58,594 bases of DNA from a virus. How positions within the stretch are numbered: the stretch's first letter is position 1; each line of letters begins with the position of its first letter. A program made the translations under genes and the position numbers. Shown here piece after piece: positions 38,683 through 47,613 of the stretch. The notes beneath the pieces were generated by a model. That model had not been told where the DNA came from and did not search any database. It saw only the letters and a program-made list of their open reading frames with translations. The stretch is taken from positions 1 to 58,594 of the IMG/VR virus record IMGVR_UViG_3300028111_000007; one strand, 5' to 3'.

Positions 38683-39978
38683 TTAAACTTCCGTATAAAG
38701 TATTTTTTCAGTGTTGTCAAACTTTGCAGTTCTTTTATCGTATTTACCGTCTCTAAATATACCTCCTTGCATCGTCCCTTTCATTATTCCATTTCCGTAT
38801 ATGTAACAGTCTTTTAATACACAAGACTGGTGAACGTATGAACTTTCTAATTTAGATGAATTAACCTGTGTAGATTGATAGAAATTACACGTATGTATGT
38901 CAGATCCATTTATGTCACATCCGAAGAAATCACAATTTGTGAATTCTCCTCTCAAAGAACATCTTACAAATTCATATCCTTCTAATTCTACACAATATGA
39001 TAAGTTACCATGATCAACTTGAATTACACCATTGTCGGCATCATAGTTAATATGCCCTTTTGTTAATTCACCATGTGTAAATAATCTAAGAACTCTTTCT
39101 CTAATATTAGGCCAGTGTAAATCTATTATCTTTTCATTGTCATTTAAATCAACCGTTAATTTAACATCTTGATTCCAACCTGTATTAATGGTTTTCCAAT
39201 CTTTTCTAGCCTTTATAACTCTTTCATTCTTAGCAAGAATTTTTCTAAGCTCTATTGAATTAAGATTGTTAAATTGAACATTACCCGTGCTATTCCATAG
39301 TTGAGTTATAAAAAGATCTAGCATTTGTAGAATCTTAGAAGTTTTCTTTTCCCAATCTTTTCCACCGAGATATCTAAATTCTAAATAATTCTTATGTCTT
39401 TTTTCAAAGTTAATTCCGTAATATTTAGAATCAGGATATATGAAATTACTAGGAGTAATATTTAATCCATCATAGAAATAAGTATCTGACTTAGGTAAAA
39501 CGAATTTAATTGATTTTGCGTATGCAGAATCTTTTCTTTCAGGAAAAAACTTAAAGACTTGACTTTCTTTAAAATCTAAAATAAATTTAAGAACATTCAT
39601 CTTAGATATTCTATGTTTATTTTCTATTTTATCTGTATCGAAAGAAAGGTTTAAGTGAATAGAACTTCTATCATTCGTATATCCATTTTCTTCTATCCAT
39701 TTACATACTTTAATAATCATCATCCTTGCAGCATAATACGGCTGTGCGCCTGTTACGAGTTCCATTAGTTTTTCACCACCTGACATATCAGGTTCAATTT
39801 TAAACTCATCTCTTGTAACTTCAAAATCACTATGCGCCTTTGCTTCTACTCTAATCTTTTTACCTAAAAGACCCGCTAACTCTTTAGCAGTCGTATCGAT
39901 ATCCTTGTTAGAATAAAATTCAAATTCAACACCTACCAGTGCATTCTTTAATATGTCTGAATTATTAATATTATTCAT
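38683..39978 (-). CDS. Amidoligase (glutamine-synthetase-like COOH-NH2 ligase) with pentapeptide-like C-terminus, 431 aa
   Basis: The N-terminal 210 residues match the amidoligase family: GVEFEF (Glu18, Glu20), EPDMSGGEKLMELV (Asp64, Glu73), SSIHLNLSF (His108) and YLEFRYLGG (Glu200, Arg202), in the family's order. Such enzymes use ATP to join a carboxylate to an amine, often on peptides. From about residue 325 to 410 is a run of short repeats (CSLRGEFTNCDFFGCDINGS), resembling a pentapeptide right-handed beta-helix. Lying among baseplate genes, it may modify or crosslink a virion or host protein; the target is unknown. GATATATA lies 28 bases upstream. Confidence 0.75.
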   Translation of the reverse strand: MNNINNSDILKNALVGVEFEFYSNKDIDTTAKELAGLLGKKIRVEAKAHSDFEVTRDEFKIEPDMSGGEKLMELVTGAQPYYAARMMIIKVCKWIEENGYTNDRSSIHLNLSFDTDKIENKHRISKMNVLKFILDFKESQVFKFFPERKDSAYAKSIKFVLPKSDTYFYDGLNITPSNFIYPDSKYYGINFEKRHKNYLEFRYLGGKDWEKKTSKILQMLDLFITQLWNSTGNVQFNNLNSIELRKILAKNERVIKARKDWKTINTGWNQDVKLTVDLNDNEKIIDLHWPNIRERVLRLFTHGELTKGHINYDADNGVIQVDHGNLSYCVELEGYEFVRCSLRGEFTNCDFFGCDINGSDIHTCNFYQSTQVNSSKLESSYVHQSCVLKDCYIYGNGIMKGTMQGGIFRDGKYDKRTAKFDNTEKILYTEV

Positions 39979-40006
39979 TTACGTAATTATATAACTTAAG
40001 TTGGTT

Positions 40007-40014
40007 TATATATC
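40007..40014 (-). promoter_or_regulatory. GATATATA late-promoter-like motif before the amidoligase
   Basis: Minus-strand GATATATA 28 bases upstream of the ATG at 39978 and just beyond the terminator of the S1-like gene, so a new transcript would begin here. Confidence 0.65.
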
Positions 40015-40035
40015 TCTGTTAGATACACTATAACG

Positions 40036-40063
40036 TGAAAAAGCCCGAGTGATCGGGCTCTTT
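40036..40063 (-). terminator. Rho-independent terminator after the S1-like gene
   Basis: On the minus strand AGCCCGA, loop UCAC, UCGGGCU form a 7-bp G/C-rich stem, extended by flanking A/U pairs and followed by UUUUC. It sits just past the stop of the S1-like gene at 40084. Confidence 0.92.
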
Positions 40064-40083
40064 CAACTAAATTATAGATTTGA

Positions 40084-41412
40084 TTATAGTTTAAGGAATA
40101 CTTTTCTAGTGTCTTCTTCAACTCTGATCACTTGAACAGTAATATCTGCACCTTTTGATATGTCTTTAATATCTATGTTTTCAGGGAATTCAGATACATG
40201 TAAGAGTCCTACTACACCTTCTTCTATTTCTACAAATAAACCATAGTCTTTAGTAGATTTTACCTTTCCTACCACTTCAGTTTTCTTAGTATATCTTGAA
40301 GAAATACCTTCCCATGGATCTACTTTCTTTTCAGCAGGAGAACCTTGAACAAGTGTAATTTTTCTTTCATTAATAACTTCTTTAACATAGAATTTAATCT
40401 CTGTTCCTGGCTCTAAAGATCTATCTCTATGTGCCTTTGAAGTTTCAGTATCTAAGTCGTTAACGTGAATCATACCAGTTAAACATCCTTCAAACTCAAC
40501 GAATACACCGTATTTTGCAGAACCAGTAACGTGACCTGTTCTTTCAACTGTAATATCTTCTTGTATTGTTTTGAGTGTATTAGGAATAAGAGCTCTTAAA
40601 TATGCTCTATGTGAAACTACCACAGTTCCTTTTTCTTCCGAATAACTTACAGGTACTACATACATTTCCGTGTCGATGATTGATTCAAAGTCATGCAATT
40701 TATTTACACCAGCTAAAGAACCTGGCATAAAGCAATCAATTCCTTGAACTTGAACAATATATCCTCCACCTGGAATCATTTTAGAAACAATACCACTATA
40801 TGCTGTATTTCCATCGTCAATAGATGCTACGATTTCTTTAATAACTTTAGTCTTAAGACCTTCAGTCACAGAACCTATCATATATTTCTTGACATTCATT
40901 GAAGTATCGGCGATCAATTGAACATCGACTTCAACTCCTTGTTTTAGAAGTTCTCTTACTTCTGTAGTTTCTCTTGATAAATCTACATAGATTAATTCTC
41001 TATATCCTACATCAATTGATGCCCATTCGGAATCAACTGCATACACCTTTCCAGTATAGCTAGCTCCTAATTGTAAAGAATATAAAGTATTTGAAGTTAG
41101 TGAATGACCTTCCATTAGGTCAAATAGTTCTTGGGCGTATGATTCTCTGCTATATACCTTTACACCTTTAGGTGTTTTAATATGTGGATTGGGTTTCCTA
41201 AGCTTAGTTACACATGTTGCCTCATATTGGTCCCACATGAATTCTCCGTTTTCATCCATATAATTTGTATCTGGACCGGGAGTTGGTTTTTCCGGGGTTG
41301 CGGCGTTTAATGAAGTTTCTACTTTAACTTCTGTTTCTTGGTTAGCTTCTGTAAGCTGTGTAGTTGTCGAGAGTCTTGGTCTCTTTTGTTTTTGAGTTGT
41401 CTTTGTTGACAT
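40084..41412 (-). CDS. Ribosomal protein S1-like protein with four S1 RNA-binding domains, 442 aa
   Basis: After a disordered, Lys/Thr/Pro-rich 110-residue N-terminus come four S1 (OB-fold) repeats at about 115-182, 205-270, 291-358 and 377-442. The last two are most typical: GHVTGSAKYGVFVEFEG with GMIHVNDL, and GKVKSTKDYGLFVEIEE with GLLHVSEF. Bacterial S1 uses such domains to bind mRNA and bring it to the 30S subunit. Inferred role: steering host ribosomes to phage mRNA, or protecting RNA. It has its own GATATATA motif (41 bases upstream) and terminator, so it is a single-gene late unit among structural genes. Confidence 0.88.
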   Translation of the reverse strand: MSTKTTQKQKRPRLSTTTQLTEANQETEVKVETSLNAATPEKPTPGPDTNYMDENGEFMWDQYEATCVTKLRKPNPHIKTPKGVKVYSRESYAQELFDLMEGHSLTSNTLYSLQLGASYTGKVYAVDSEWASIDVGYRELIYVDLSRETTEVRELLKQGVEVDVQLIADTSMNVKKYMIGSVTEGLKTKVIKEIVASIDDGNTAYSGIVSKMIPGGGYIVQVQGIDCFMPGSLAGVNKLHDFESIIDTEMYVVPVSYSEEKGTVVVSHRAYLRALIPNTLKTIQEDITVERTGHVTGSAKYGVFVEFEGCLTGMIHVNDLDTETSKAHRDRSLEPGTEIKFYVKEVINERKITLVQGSPAEKKVDPWEGISSRYTKKTEVVGKVKSTKDYGLFVEIEEGVVGLLHVSEFPENIDIKDISKGADITVQVIRVEEDTRKVFLKL

Positions 41413-41453
41413 TTACTTTGTTTTTTAAAAGGGTTAATGTATGTTTTACTAGT

Positions 41454-41461
41454 TATATATC
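41454..41461 (-). promoter_or_regulatory. GATATATA late-promoter-like motif before the S1-like gene
   Basis: Minus-strand GATATATA 41 bases upstream of the ATG at 41412, overlapping the stop codon of the preceding gene. Confidence 0.6.
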
Positions 41462-43178
41462 AAATTACGGTGGCGTCAAATCCTATCATTGGAACGTAAG
41501 GAACAGTAGGAACTGGTATACCACCCATATAAATAAATTTCATTTCACTAAGATGCGTAAAATAAGAATATGCAAGTGCTTTAGCCACTGCATTGGCTGC
41601 ACCTTCCCTATCTAATCCATAATCTTTACCTGAATTAAGAGCTCTTCTTAAATTATCTGCTAATTTCCTTTGATTTCCGTAACTAACTCCTATGTATTTT
41701 CCGCCTAAAGGAGGAACAGATAAACATGGTGGTGTCGGGGGATCAGTTGCAAATGGCTGTATTGTTGCATCTTTCCAATATTTAAGAGTTGCCTTTGCAA
41801 GTTCTTTATATGGATCATCTTTACTTCCACCTTCTGCTAACATTGCAGCTTCAATTCCCATTTCTACTATTAAAGTATTTCTAATTTGCTTAGCTAAAGT
41901 TCCCGTTTTAGACATATCTATATTCACAATAGAATCCTGTGTTTCGTCGTTTTCAGTAAGAGGACATCCTTGCCATTTTTTTCTTAATTCATCTTCTAGA
42001 AAAACGGGTTTAACTTTATTTTTTTTAAAACCATAGTCTTGTTTACCGTTCCATGTAAATTCTGTAATAACATACTGAGTTAATGCAGGTGGCATTTTAT
42101 TATTTTCATCAAAAGGCTCCTGTATTTTTAAATTAGTTAATTTAAATGGATATCTTACTTTTAATTTTTCGGCAGGTTCCATTTCTTCATATCCTACGGG
42201 TAATGTAGTATCAAAGGGCCATGGATATTTAATAGCTTGTATAGAATCTTTCTTTAATGCGGTTTCCTCACTGTATAAAAACTTTCCATCGCTATCTACA
42301 GTTGGATGGCACTTCTTTATTTCATCAATTACATATTTAGAAACTAGTAGATGAAATTCACCATCATAATTTCTATTATTATTATTTATTGAAACACCCG
42401 AGGAAGATTTAAATGATTGCCAACCCCAGTCTAATCCCTTTAGTGTAGATATGGCTGCCTTCCTGTTATTGTTCATCTGCTGAATGTCTTGATTACTAAA
42501 TCCTGAACCGCCAACCCCAGCTGTGGAATTGCTTCTAATTTCATTAGTTCCCATCCAAGTCGCCCAGTGCCAAAAATCCCATCTTTTATCTCCGTCAGAA
42601 ATATCCTCAAATTGCATTAATAATCTTGTTGCAAATATTCTAGCTAATTCATCGCCGGTTTCTTTACCATCTAAGCGATGAAACTCGAAGAATTTAAATC
42701 TATATAGGTTTTCTGCTTCGTCATCCTTAAACTCTTCCAGATACTTGTCAAGCTCTTCAGTTGGCTCGTATTGTATACCTCCTGAAATTTCACCTTCTAG
42801 TTTATTATATTCAGGATCATTGTCTTTTCCTGCAATACTTAACCTGGAAGCTGCGCCAGCTGCACTCGCCAACCATGTTGCAATTCCTATTTTCTTTTCT
42901 TCGGTGTCTGGTGTTTCCATGACAGGTTCTCCTTTTTCAAAAAGGTCAGTGAACCAATGTTCATAGCTTGCTATGAATGCACTCTCCCCGGGTGATGATT
43001 CATGAGGTGCCATTCCTGGAATACACGTTGCATTAGGACCAGAACCTTTTTTAACATCAATCGTATATTGTGTGGCTAATAATTTACCGAATTCTGCGGC
43101 ACTAGTCGGTGGGGCAGTAGGTGCGCTTAAAAGAAATCCTTCTACTTCACTAATAAAATTAGTCCAATCTGCAGCCAT
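41460..43178 (-). CDS. Putative virion protein, 572 aa
   Basis: Not recognised. N-terminal Ser/Thr/Pro/Ala segment (APTAPPTSAAEFG), acidic middle, an aromatic stretch RWDFWHWATWMGT near residue 200, and a Pro-rich C-terminus (GGIPVPTVPYVPMIGF). No membrane segment. Two bases follow the gp5-like stop, so it is cotranslated with the spike protein; a baseplate-hub or tail-tip partner is inferred. Confidence 0.5.
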   Translation of the reverse strand: MAADWTNFISEVEGFLLSAPTAPPTSAAEFGKLLATQYTIDVKKGSGPNATCIPGMAPHESSPGESAFIASYEHWFTDLFEKGEPVMETPDTEEKKIGIATWLASAAGAASRLSIAGKDNDPEYNKLEGEISGGIQYEPTEELDKYLEEFKDDEAENLYRFKFFEFHRLDGKETGDELARIFATRLLMQFEDISDGDKRWDFWHWATWMGTNEIRSNSTAGVGGSGFSNQDIQQMNNNRKAAISTLKGLDWGWQSFKSSSGVSINNNNRNYDGEFHLLVSKYVIDEIKKCHPTVDSDGKFLYSEETALKKDSIQAIKYPWPFDTTLPVGYEEMEPAEKLKVRYPFKLTNLKIQEPFDENNKMPPALTQYVITEFTWNGKQDYGFKKNKVKPVFLEDELRKKWQGCPLTENDETQDSIVNIDMSKTGTLAKQIRNTLIVEMGIEAAMLAEGGSKDDPYKELAKATLKYWKDATIQPFATDPPTPPCLSVPPLGGKYIGVSYGNQRKLADNLRRALNSGKDYGLDREGAANAVAKALAYSYFTHLSEMKFIYMGGIPVPTVPYVPMIGFDATVI

Positions 43179-43180
43179 TC

Positions 43181-43906
43181 TTATTTATTTTCTTGTTGAT
43201 AATCAGGGTGTTTACTTTTCAAAGATGCAACACCCGATGGGGTAGGAGGTAATGAAACCGCAGTTCCTGATGGACCAACTCCGGTTGGATGTATATGGTT
43301 TTCAAAAAGAGTTAAATACTCGTCTAACCATGCTTCTAGTGATTTACCCCTTACAGCGGGTTCTGAAGTATCTTCTCCACTTTCACCTGTATTACTTAAA
43401 TATACGTCTCCTGAATCTATGAATATTCTATCGTCCGTAGAAATTTTAATATCACCTACTTCGTCGATTTGAATTATAGGTCTTTCTTTTGCGCCAAATC
43501 CTCTGGTAATTACAAGACCATCTTCTTCTGAGTGATAAATTCTTACGTTTCTTTCAGCATCATACACTAAACTGATTACATTTTCAGCATTGCCTGCACC
43601 ATCTAAAATATCTTCTTTAAGAAAAAGATTCTGCTCTATTTGAAACCAATATTCAGGATGATATAAATTTCCATTATCAAATCTAGCTGAAACTATATCC
43701 CCTATTCTTGGAACATGATGTGAACCTACTGCATTTCTATTCATAGGAGTTGCCCATGGAATAGCATCATCCGGTAAATTATCATATTTACCCAGGACCT
43801 TAACCTTACATCTACCTAGTTTAAGAGGATCGACATTATCGATAACTTCTCCTAACCAATGAGTGTCTCTAAGATTATCAGTATTTAATTCTTTTTCTGT
43901 TGACAT
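43181..43906 (-). CDS. 5: Baseplate spike protein (gp5/gpV-like OB-fold, no lysozyme domain)
   Basis: 241 residues, less than half of T4 gp5 (575). The N-terminal OB-fold (WLGEVIDNVDPLKLGRCKVKV, then IPWATPMN and RIGDIVSARF) is typical. No lysozyme catalytic region is present; after a short beta-prism (VGDIKISTDDRIFIDSGD) the protein ends with a helix and HIHPTGVGPSG. The HxH (His204, His206) resembles the iron-binding spike tip of P2 gpV-type proteins. I infer a simple membrane-piercing needle without muralytic activity. Confidence 0.82.
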   Translation of the reverse strand: MSTEKELNTDNLRDTHWLGEVIDNVDPLKLGRCKVKVLGKYDNLPDDAIPWATPMNRNAVGSHHVPRIGDIVSARFDNGNLYHPEYWFQIEQNLFLKEDILDGAGNAENVISLVYDAERNVRIYHSEEDGLVITRGFGAKERPIIQIDEVGDIKISTDDRIFIDSGDVYLSNTGESGEDTSEPAVRGKSLEAWLDEYLTLFENHIHPTGVGPSGTAVSLPPTPSGVASLKSKHPDYQQENK

Positions 43907-43909
43907 ATA

Positions 43910-45166
43910 TTAATCGTTTATATTACCAAGGGATTGGGCTGCTGCATCGTTTAGTGCAGCTCCTACTGTCGCACTAGTATCTACATTAAATACATTCTCT
44001 GCGATGTTAGAACCAATATTATCTACTCCATCAGAAACACCTCGTAAGGCGTCTTGATATATGTTTTCAAAATTAGGAACTCTACCTCTAATACCGTCCC
44101 TTGCACCTTGAACTAATTCATCTTTCTTTTCTCTTGCTAATCTGTTCAGGTCGTTTAAACCTCTTTCTCCTATTTCTTTAAGTTTAGCTAGCGCCTTATC
44201 TTTTAAAAGACCTAATATCCCATCAGCTTCATAATTTTCAGAATCATGTGCTGGGGATAATGCGTTAGGTATAGTATCAGAAACAATTCCATTTAATACT
44301 CTTGCATCCATACTATCTACAACTTCATATTGCATTTCAATAGTTTGTCTAGCCTGTTCGCCTGGATTTTTAGTAAGATCTCCAAATATTTCAGAACCTG
44401 TGTTTAAGGCAAATTCACATTCACCGAATCTAAACATAAAGAAGGGTCTATTGTCAGATCCTGATATACCTTTGTTTGAATTATCAACTCCTAGGCTTGG
44501 TTTCATATTTCCAGGAAAACCCTTAATAGCAGCCAAGTCTATCTTTTTAGGAACCCCTGATAATGTAATTTTAGACATGTTTTGGATCTTTCTAACCTCA
44601 GTAACATATACTATCATTGAAAACTTTCTTAAATTTTCAGGTAAAATCCAATTCCATTTAACTTCGTCAAACACTGCTTTTCTATAAAGGTGCATAAGAC
44701 CAGAAACTCTAAGGTTAATAGATTCTAAACAGCTTAGTGTTAACTTAGCATCATCGCCTCCGTAATATGGAGTAGTAGGATTAAAATTTGTAATTGCTCT
44801 ATCAACACCCTGTAATCCTTGGAAAAACCACGGTGTATTTCTATTTATGTCTAGTAATGCCTTTTTAAATTTAACTAGAGCATCTAATCTTTCTTCATAG
44901 AATTTAGTTGATCCCGCAGAAGCACTTGAACTAAGTGCAGATAATCTATTAGTGTCTTTGCTACTTTTTTTAGCTGACTCCGGCGGCTTTTTTGTAGCTC
45001 CTAATTGATTAACGTAGAATTCTTCGGCCGCTCCAGATAATAGAGGCGAATTAGTATGATCGCTTACGTTAAATAATATAACAAACGATAAAAAAGTCGG
45101 ATCCTGATATGGCGACTGTGCTAATTTACCTTTTTGAAAATCTAATTTACTTTTAAAATCTGACAT
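43910..45166 (-). CDS. Tail-tube/baseplate-associated protein, 418 aa
   Basis: Not assigned firmly. FLSFVILFN and NTPWFFQGLQGVDRA in the N-terminal third, then WNWILPENLRKFSMIVYVTEVRKIQ and MFRFGECEF, an order reminiscent of gp19-fold baseplate tube proteins such as T4 gp48/gp54. The C-terminus is Ala/Asn/Asp-rich and helical. It lies between the gp27-like hub and gp5-like spike genes, which supports a hub or tube-initiator role. Confidence 0.5.
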   Translation of the reverse strand: MSDFKSKLDFQKGKLAQSPYQDPTFLSFVILFNVSDHTNSPLLSGAAEEFYVNQLGATKKPPESAKKSSKDTNRLSALSSSASAGSTKFYEERLDALVKFKKALLDINRNTPWFFQGLQGVDRAITNFNPTTPYYGGDDAKLTLSCLESINLRVSGLMHLYRKAVFDEVKWNWILPENLRKFSMIVYVTEVRKIQNMSKITLSGVPKKIDLAAIKGFPGNMKPSLGVDNSNKGISGSDNRPFFMFRFGECEFALNTGSEIFGDLTKNPGEQARQTIEMQYEVVDSMDARVLNGIVSDTIPNALSPAHDSENYEADGILGLLKDKALAKLKEIGERGLNDLNRLAREKKDELVQGARDGIRGRVPNFENIYQDALRGVSDGVDNIGSNIAENVFNVDTSATVGAALNDAAAQSLGNIND

Positions 45167-45197
45167 ATAGTATATATTATTATTTGATAGGGTTTAA

Positions 45198-46676
45198 TTA
45201 TCCTTTAACGTTATTTAATCTACTCGGCCATTCTCTTCTTAATAGAGTAAGTTTTTGAATAATTCCAGTAGACTCCTTATATATGTATTTAATTCCACCT
45301 ATTACATAATAACCTGTTAAAAATTCATCTTTAACCTGATCTGCGTTTAAATCATTTACGCTTTCAACTTCTTCTTCATTTTCTGTTTCAAATCCCTTTT
45401 CATCTTTATCGCCACCTATACCCTGCTGTGCAGTCATTTGTGTAAACCCACTTTTTAATATTTGAATAGGTATTTTTTGCCACAAATGAATTCCAGGATT
45501 AAATGTCTTTAAGGTTATTTCTAACTGCATTTTATTCATTTCATCTAAATTCTGTTGATTGCTTAATGCGGCAAATGAATAGTTAAGATGTACATTTGGC
45601 ATATCATCTGATTGAATAGGGAGCCTTCCCATGTATTTTGATTTTACCTCTTTAGTATATCTGTCTTCATCTCTTCTTCCCTTTAGCGGCTCCTCAATGT
45701 CCTTCATACTATCACTAGCGAGTGGTTCTATTTCATGAGCAACAACACCAACAGAGTCGTTCTCAAAATATATCATTTTTCTTTTATAGCCGTTCTTTTT
45801 AGAAAGTCCGCCTGAATTGTTAACTAAGTTATAGCTTTGTATGAATGAATTAGTAGAATTCATAGACGAAGCGTTAGTTAGCATGTTAGGTATTCCTATT
45901 GCGTTTGAAGTCTGTTCTTCTCCATCTTCATCGAAATCTATTTCAAAGTTAATAAGTGTTTCATCCATTCCATCTTCTGAATTTAAAAGAGCATTAATAT
46001 CTACGAAACATATATTATAATAAGGATCGATACAATATGTCTGAAAACTATCTTCACCGACATATGAATGTTCCACTAAATTATTTAAAAATTCTATATT
46101 AGGTTGACATGCATTAAGTGCTTTCATTGCGTCATCCGATGAATCAATGTTAGTTGCTAATCCTAGTTTTAAATTATTAGCAAATTCTTCTATCTGTTCT
46201 CTAGATGTTCCTTCATACGAAGCACATCCTTCTGAATATAATGTAGGTACTTTCATCGTACCCTGTATAGAAAATTTAGTGCCACTAGTGGCTTTTTTCA
46301 AATCGCCAGTAGCAGGGCCTCCTATTTCATCTATATCAAAATCTATTCTAATATCTTTAAAAGTGTCTTGTTGTCTTGCTGCAATTCTAACTGAAACGAC
46401 ATCACCATCTCTTGGAATTTGATCCGCATCAAAGGTTCCTCTAGTGTCTATTATAGTTAGGGCTAATTTAGGAATTTTAGTACTACAATCAATTTCAAAT
46501 CTCTTAACATCTTGTCCCGTAAATGAAGCTCCATTAATAACTACCATTGGAATAGGACCTCCTATTTCATGGCTCATTTTCTGTCCACCCTCATCTTCAC
46601 CATGTGCATCAAACTTTATTGTGTCTAATTCCAATGAGTGTTCTATTACATTTAGAATGTGATTATCTATCGGCAT
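45198..46676 (-). CDS. 27: Baseplate hub protein (T4 gp27/gpD-like)
   Basis: 492 residues (T4 gp27, 391). Pattern of the late-control-D/gp27 family: an initial beta-barrel (IPMVVINGASFTG, FEIDCSTKIPKLALTIID, DGDVVSVRIAA), a helix (EQIEEFANNLKLG), then FLNNLVEHSYVGEDSF and a second barrel with YNICFVDINALL. It would form the trimeric hub that receives the spike. Its order upstream of gp5 is consistent. It probably connects the tube to the baseplate centre. Confidence 0.72.
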   Translation of the reverse strand: MPIDNHILNVIEHSLELDTIKFDAHGEDEGGQKMSHEIGGPIPMVVINGASFTGQDVKRFEIDCSTKIPKLALTIIDTRGTFDADQIPRDGDVVSVRIAARQQDTFKDIRIDFDIDEIGGPATGDLKKATSGTKFSIQGTMKVPTLYSEGCASYEGTSREQIEEFANNLKLGLATNIDSSDDAMKALNACQPNIEFLNNLVEHSYVGEDSFQTYCIDPYYNICFVDINALLNSEDGMDETLINFEIDFDEDGEEQTSNAIGIPNMLTNASSMNSTNSFIQSYNLVNNSGGLSKKNGYKRKMIYFENDSVGVVAHEIEPLASDSMKDIEEPLKGRRDEDRYTKEVKSKYMGRLPIQSDDMPNVHLNYSFAALSNQQNLDEMNKMQLEITLKTFNPGIHLWQKIPIQILKSGFTQMTAQQGIGGDKDEKGFETENEEEVESVNDLNADQVKDEFLTGYYVIGGIKYIYKESTGIIQKLTLLRREWPSRLNNVKG

Positions 46677-46687
46677 TTATTTTAGTT

Positions 46688-47113
46688 TTAATATGTGGGT
46701 TTGTTAATGATCTTCTTTTTAACGAGGATATCTACAAAATCTCTAAAGTCCATTCCTACCTTAGCTCCTTTAACGTCTTTATCACCTTCAACGAATACGC
46801 CACCATCAAAATAGTAACTCTTTCCATTATCAGCTGCTACTTTAATTAAAGTACCTAACATAACCTTTCCAGGAACTCTTACCTTAGAACCATGTAAAGC
46901 TTTTACGGAATCTTTGTTCCATTTGCTTAAATACATTTCTTCTCCAGTTGTACTTCCACCAGCTACCATTCCACCGGCTGCCGTTAATGCTTCACCTTCG
47001 GGTGTGTCTCTTTCAGCATAAAGAACTGCGATGATTTCTTTTGCTAGATCTTGGTCTCTTCCGACCTTTAATCCCTCGTTAAGGAACTGTTCAAATAATT
47101 GTACGTGTTTCAT
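46688..47113 (-). CDS. Capsid-tagged protein, 141 aa
   Basis: Unknown function. It begins MKHVQLFEQFLNEG, the shared tag, with a cut-like LNE-G after Glu13. The remainder is compact, with GSKVRVPGKVMLGTLIKVAADN suggesting a small beta-barrel and MDFRDFVDILVKKK a final helix. It lies between the gp53-like and gp27-like genes, unlike T4 where such tags are on head core proteins. I infer packaging into the head followed by trimming. Confidence 0.65.
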   Translation of the reverse strand: MKHVQLFEQFLNEGLKVGRDQDLAKEIIAVLYAERDTPEGEALTAAGGMVAGGSTTGEEMYLSKWNKDSVKALHGSKVRVPGKVMLGTLIKVAADNGKSYYFDGGVFVEGDKDVKGAKVGMDFRDFVDILVKKKIINKPTY

Positions 47114-47136
47114 AATTGTTTTTATTTATTTTATTC

Positions 47137-47613
47137 TTAGATTTTAACTTGTCCGTTACTGACGTCGATATTTGTTTCGCCAGATCTTAAAATATTTGGA
47201 GGTAATATTTCTTTATTATATTTTTTAGATAGATACTCAATTCTATTAGCATCCTTAACTGGTAGTCTTTTTGTATTAATAAACTGTTCTCTAATAGGAT
47301 TTTTATAAGTAGCATTAAGCATTAATTTCCATTTCTTCTTTCCAGAATCTTGATTAGGAATTAGTAATACATCACCTTCTTTGATAGAAAATGGATTTGA
47401 AATTCCATTAAATTTTAAAATATCATCAGTACGATCATGTGTTCCGTATTCTGACAAAGATATTAGATCTATTCTACCCGTTTCGTCAGCTTCTACAATA
47501 TGTATTGATTGTACTGCGCTTTCCGTCATGTCTAGAAAAACAAACGATGGAGAAGCCATTGTTAGTTTATCCTCAGATAATTTCTTATTATCTATACTAT
47601 ATAGTTTTATCAT
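47137..47613 (-). CDS. 53: Baseplate wedge protein (T4 gp53-like)
   Basis: 158 residues (T4 gp53, 196). Residues about 48-88 (RIDLISLSEYGTHDRTDDILKFNGISNPFSIKEGDVLLIPN) match the gp53 core, a LysM-like fold, in the order L-I-Y-G, W/D-I-L, N-I, P-F, G-D. gp53 joins wedges to each other. It overlaps the preceding gene by one base and sits in the baseplate operon. Confidence 0.75.
   Translation of the reverse strand: MIKLYSIDNKKLSEDKLTMASPSFVFLDMTESAVQSIHIVEADETGRIDLISLSEYGTHDRTDDILKFNGISNPFSIKEGDVLLIPNQDSGKKKWKLMLNATYKNPIREQFINTKRLPVKDANRIEYLSKKYNKEILPPNILRSGETNIDVSNGQVKI

Noticed and set aside
43181-43906. T4-type lysozyme in the gp5-like protein
   Set aside because: The protein is far too short and has no catalytic Glu/Asp/Thr lysozyme pattern.
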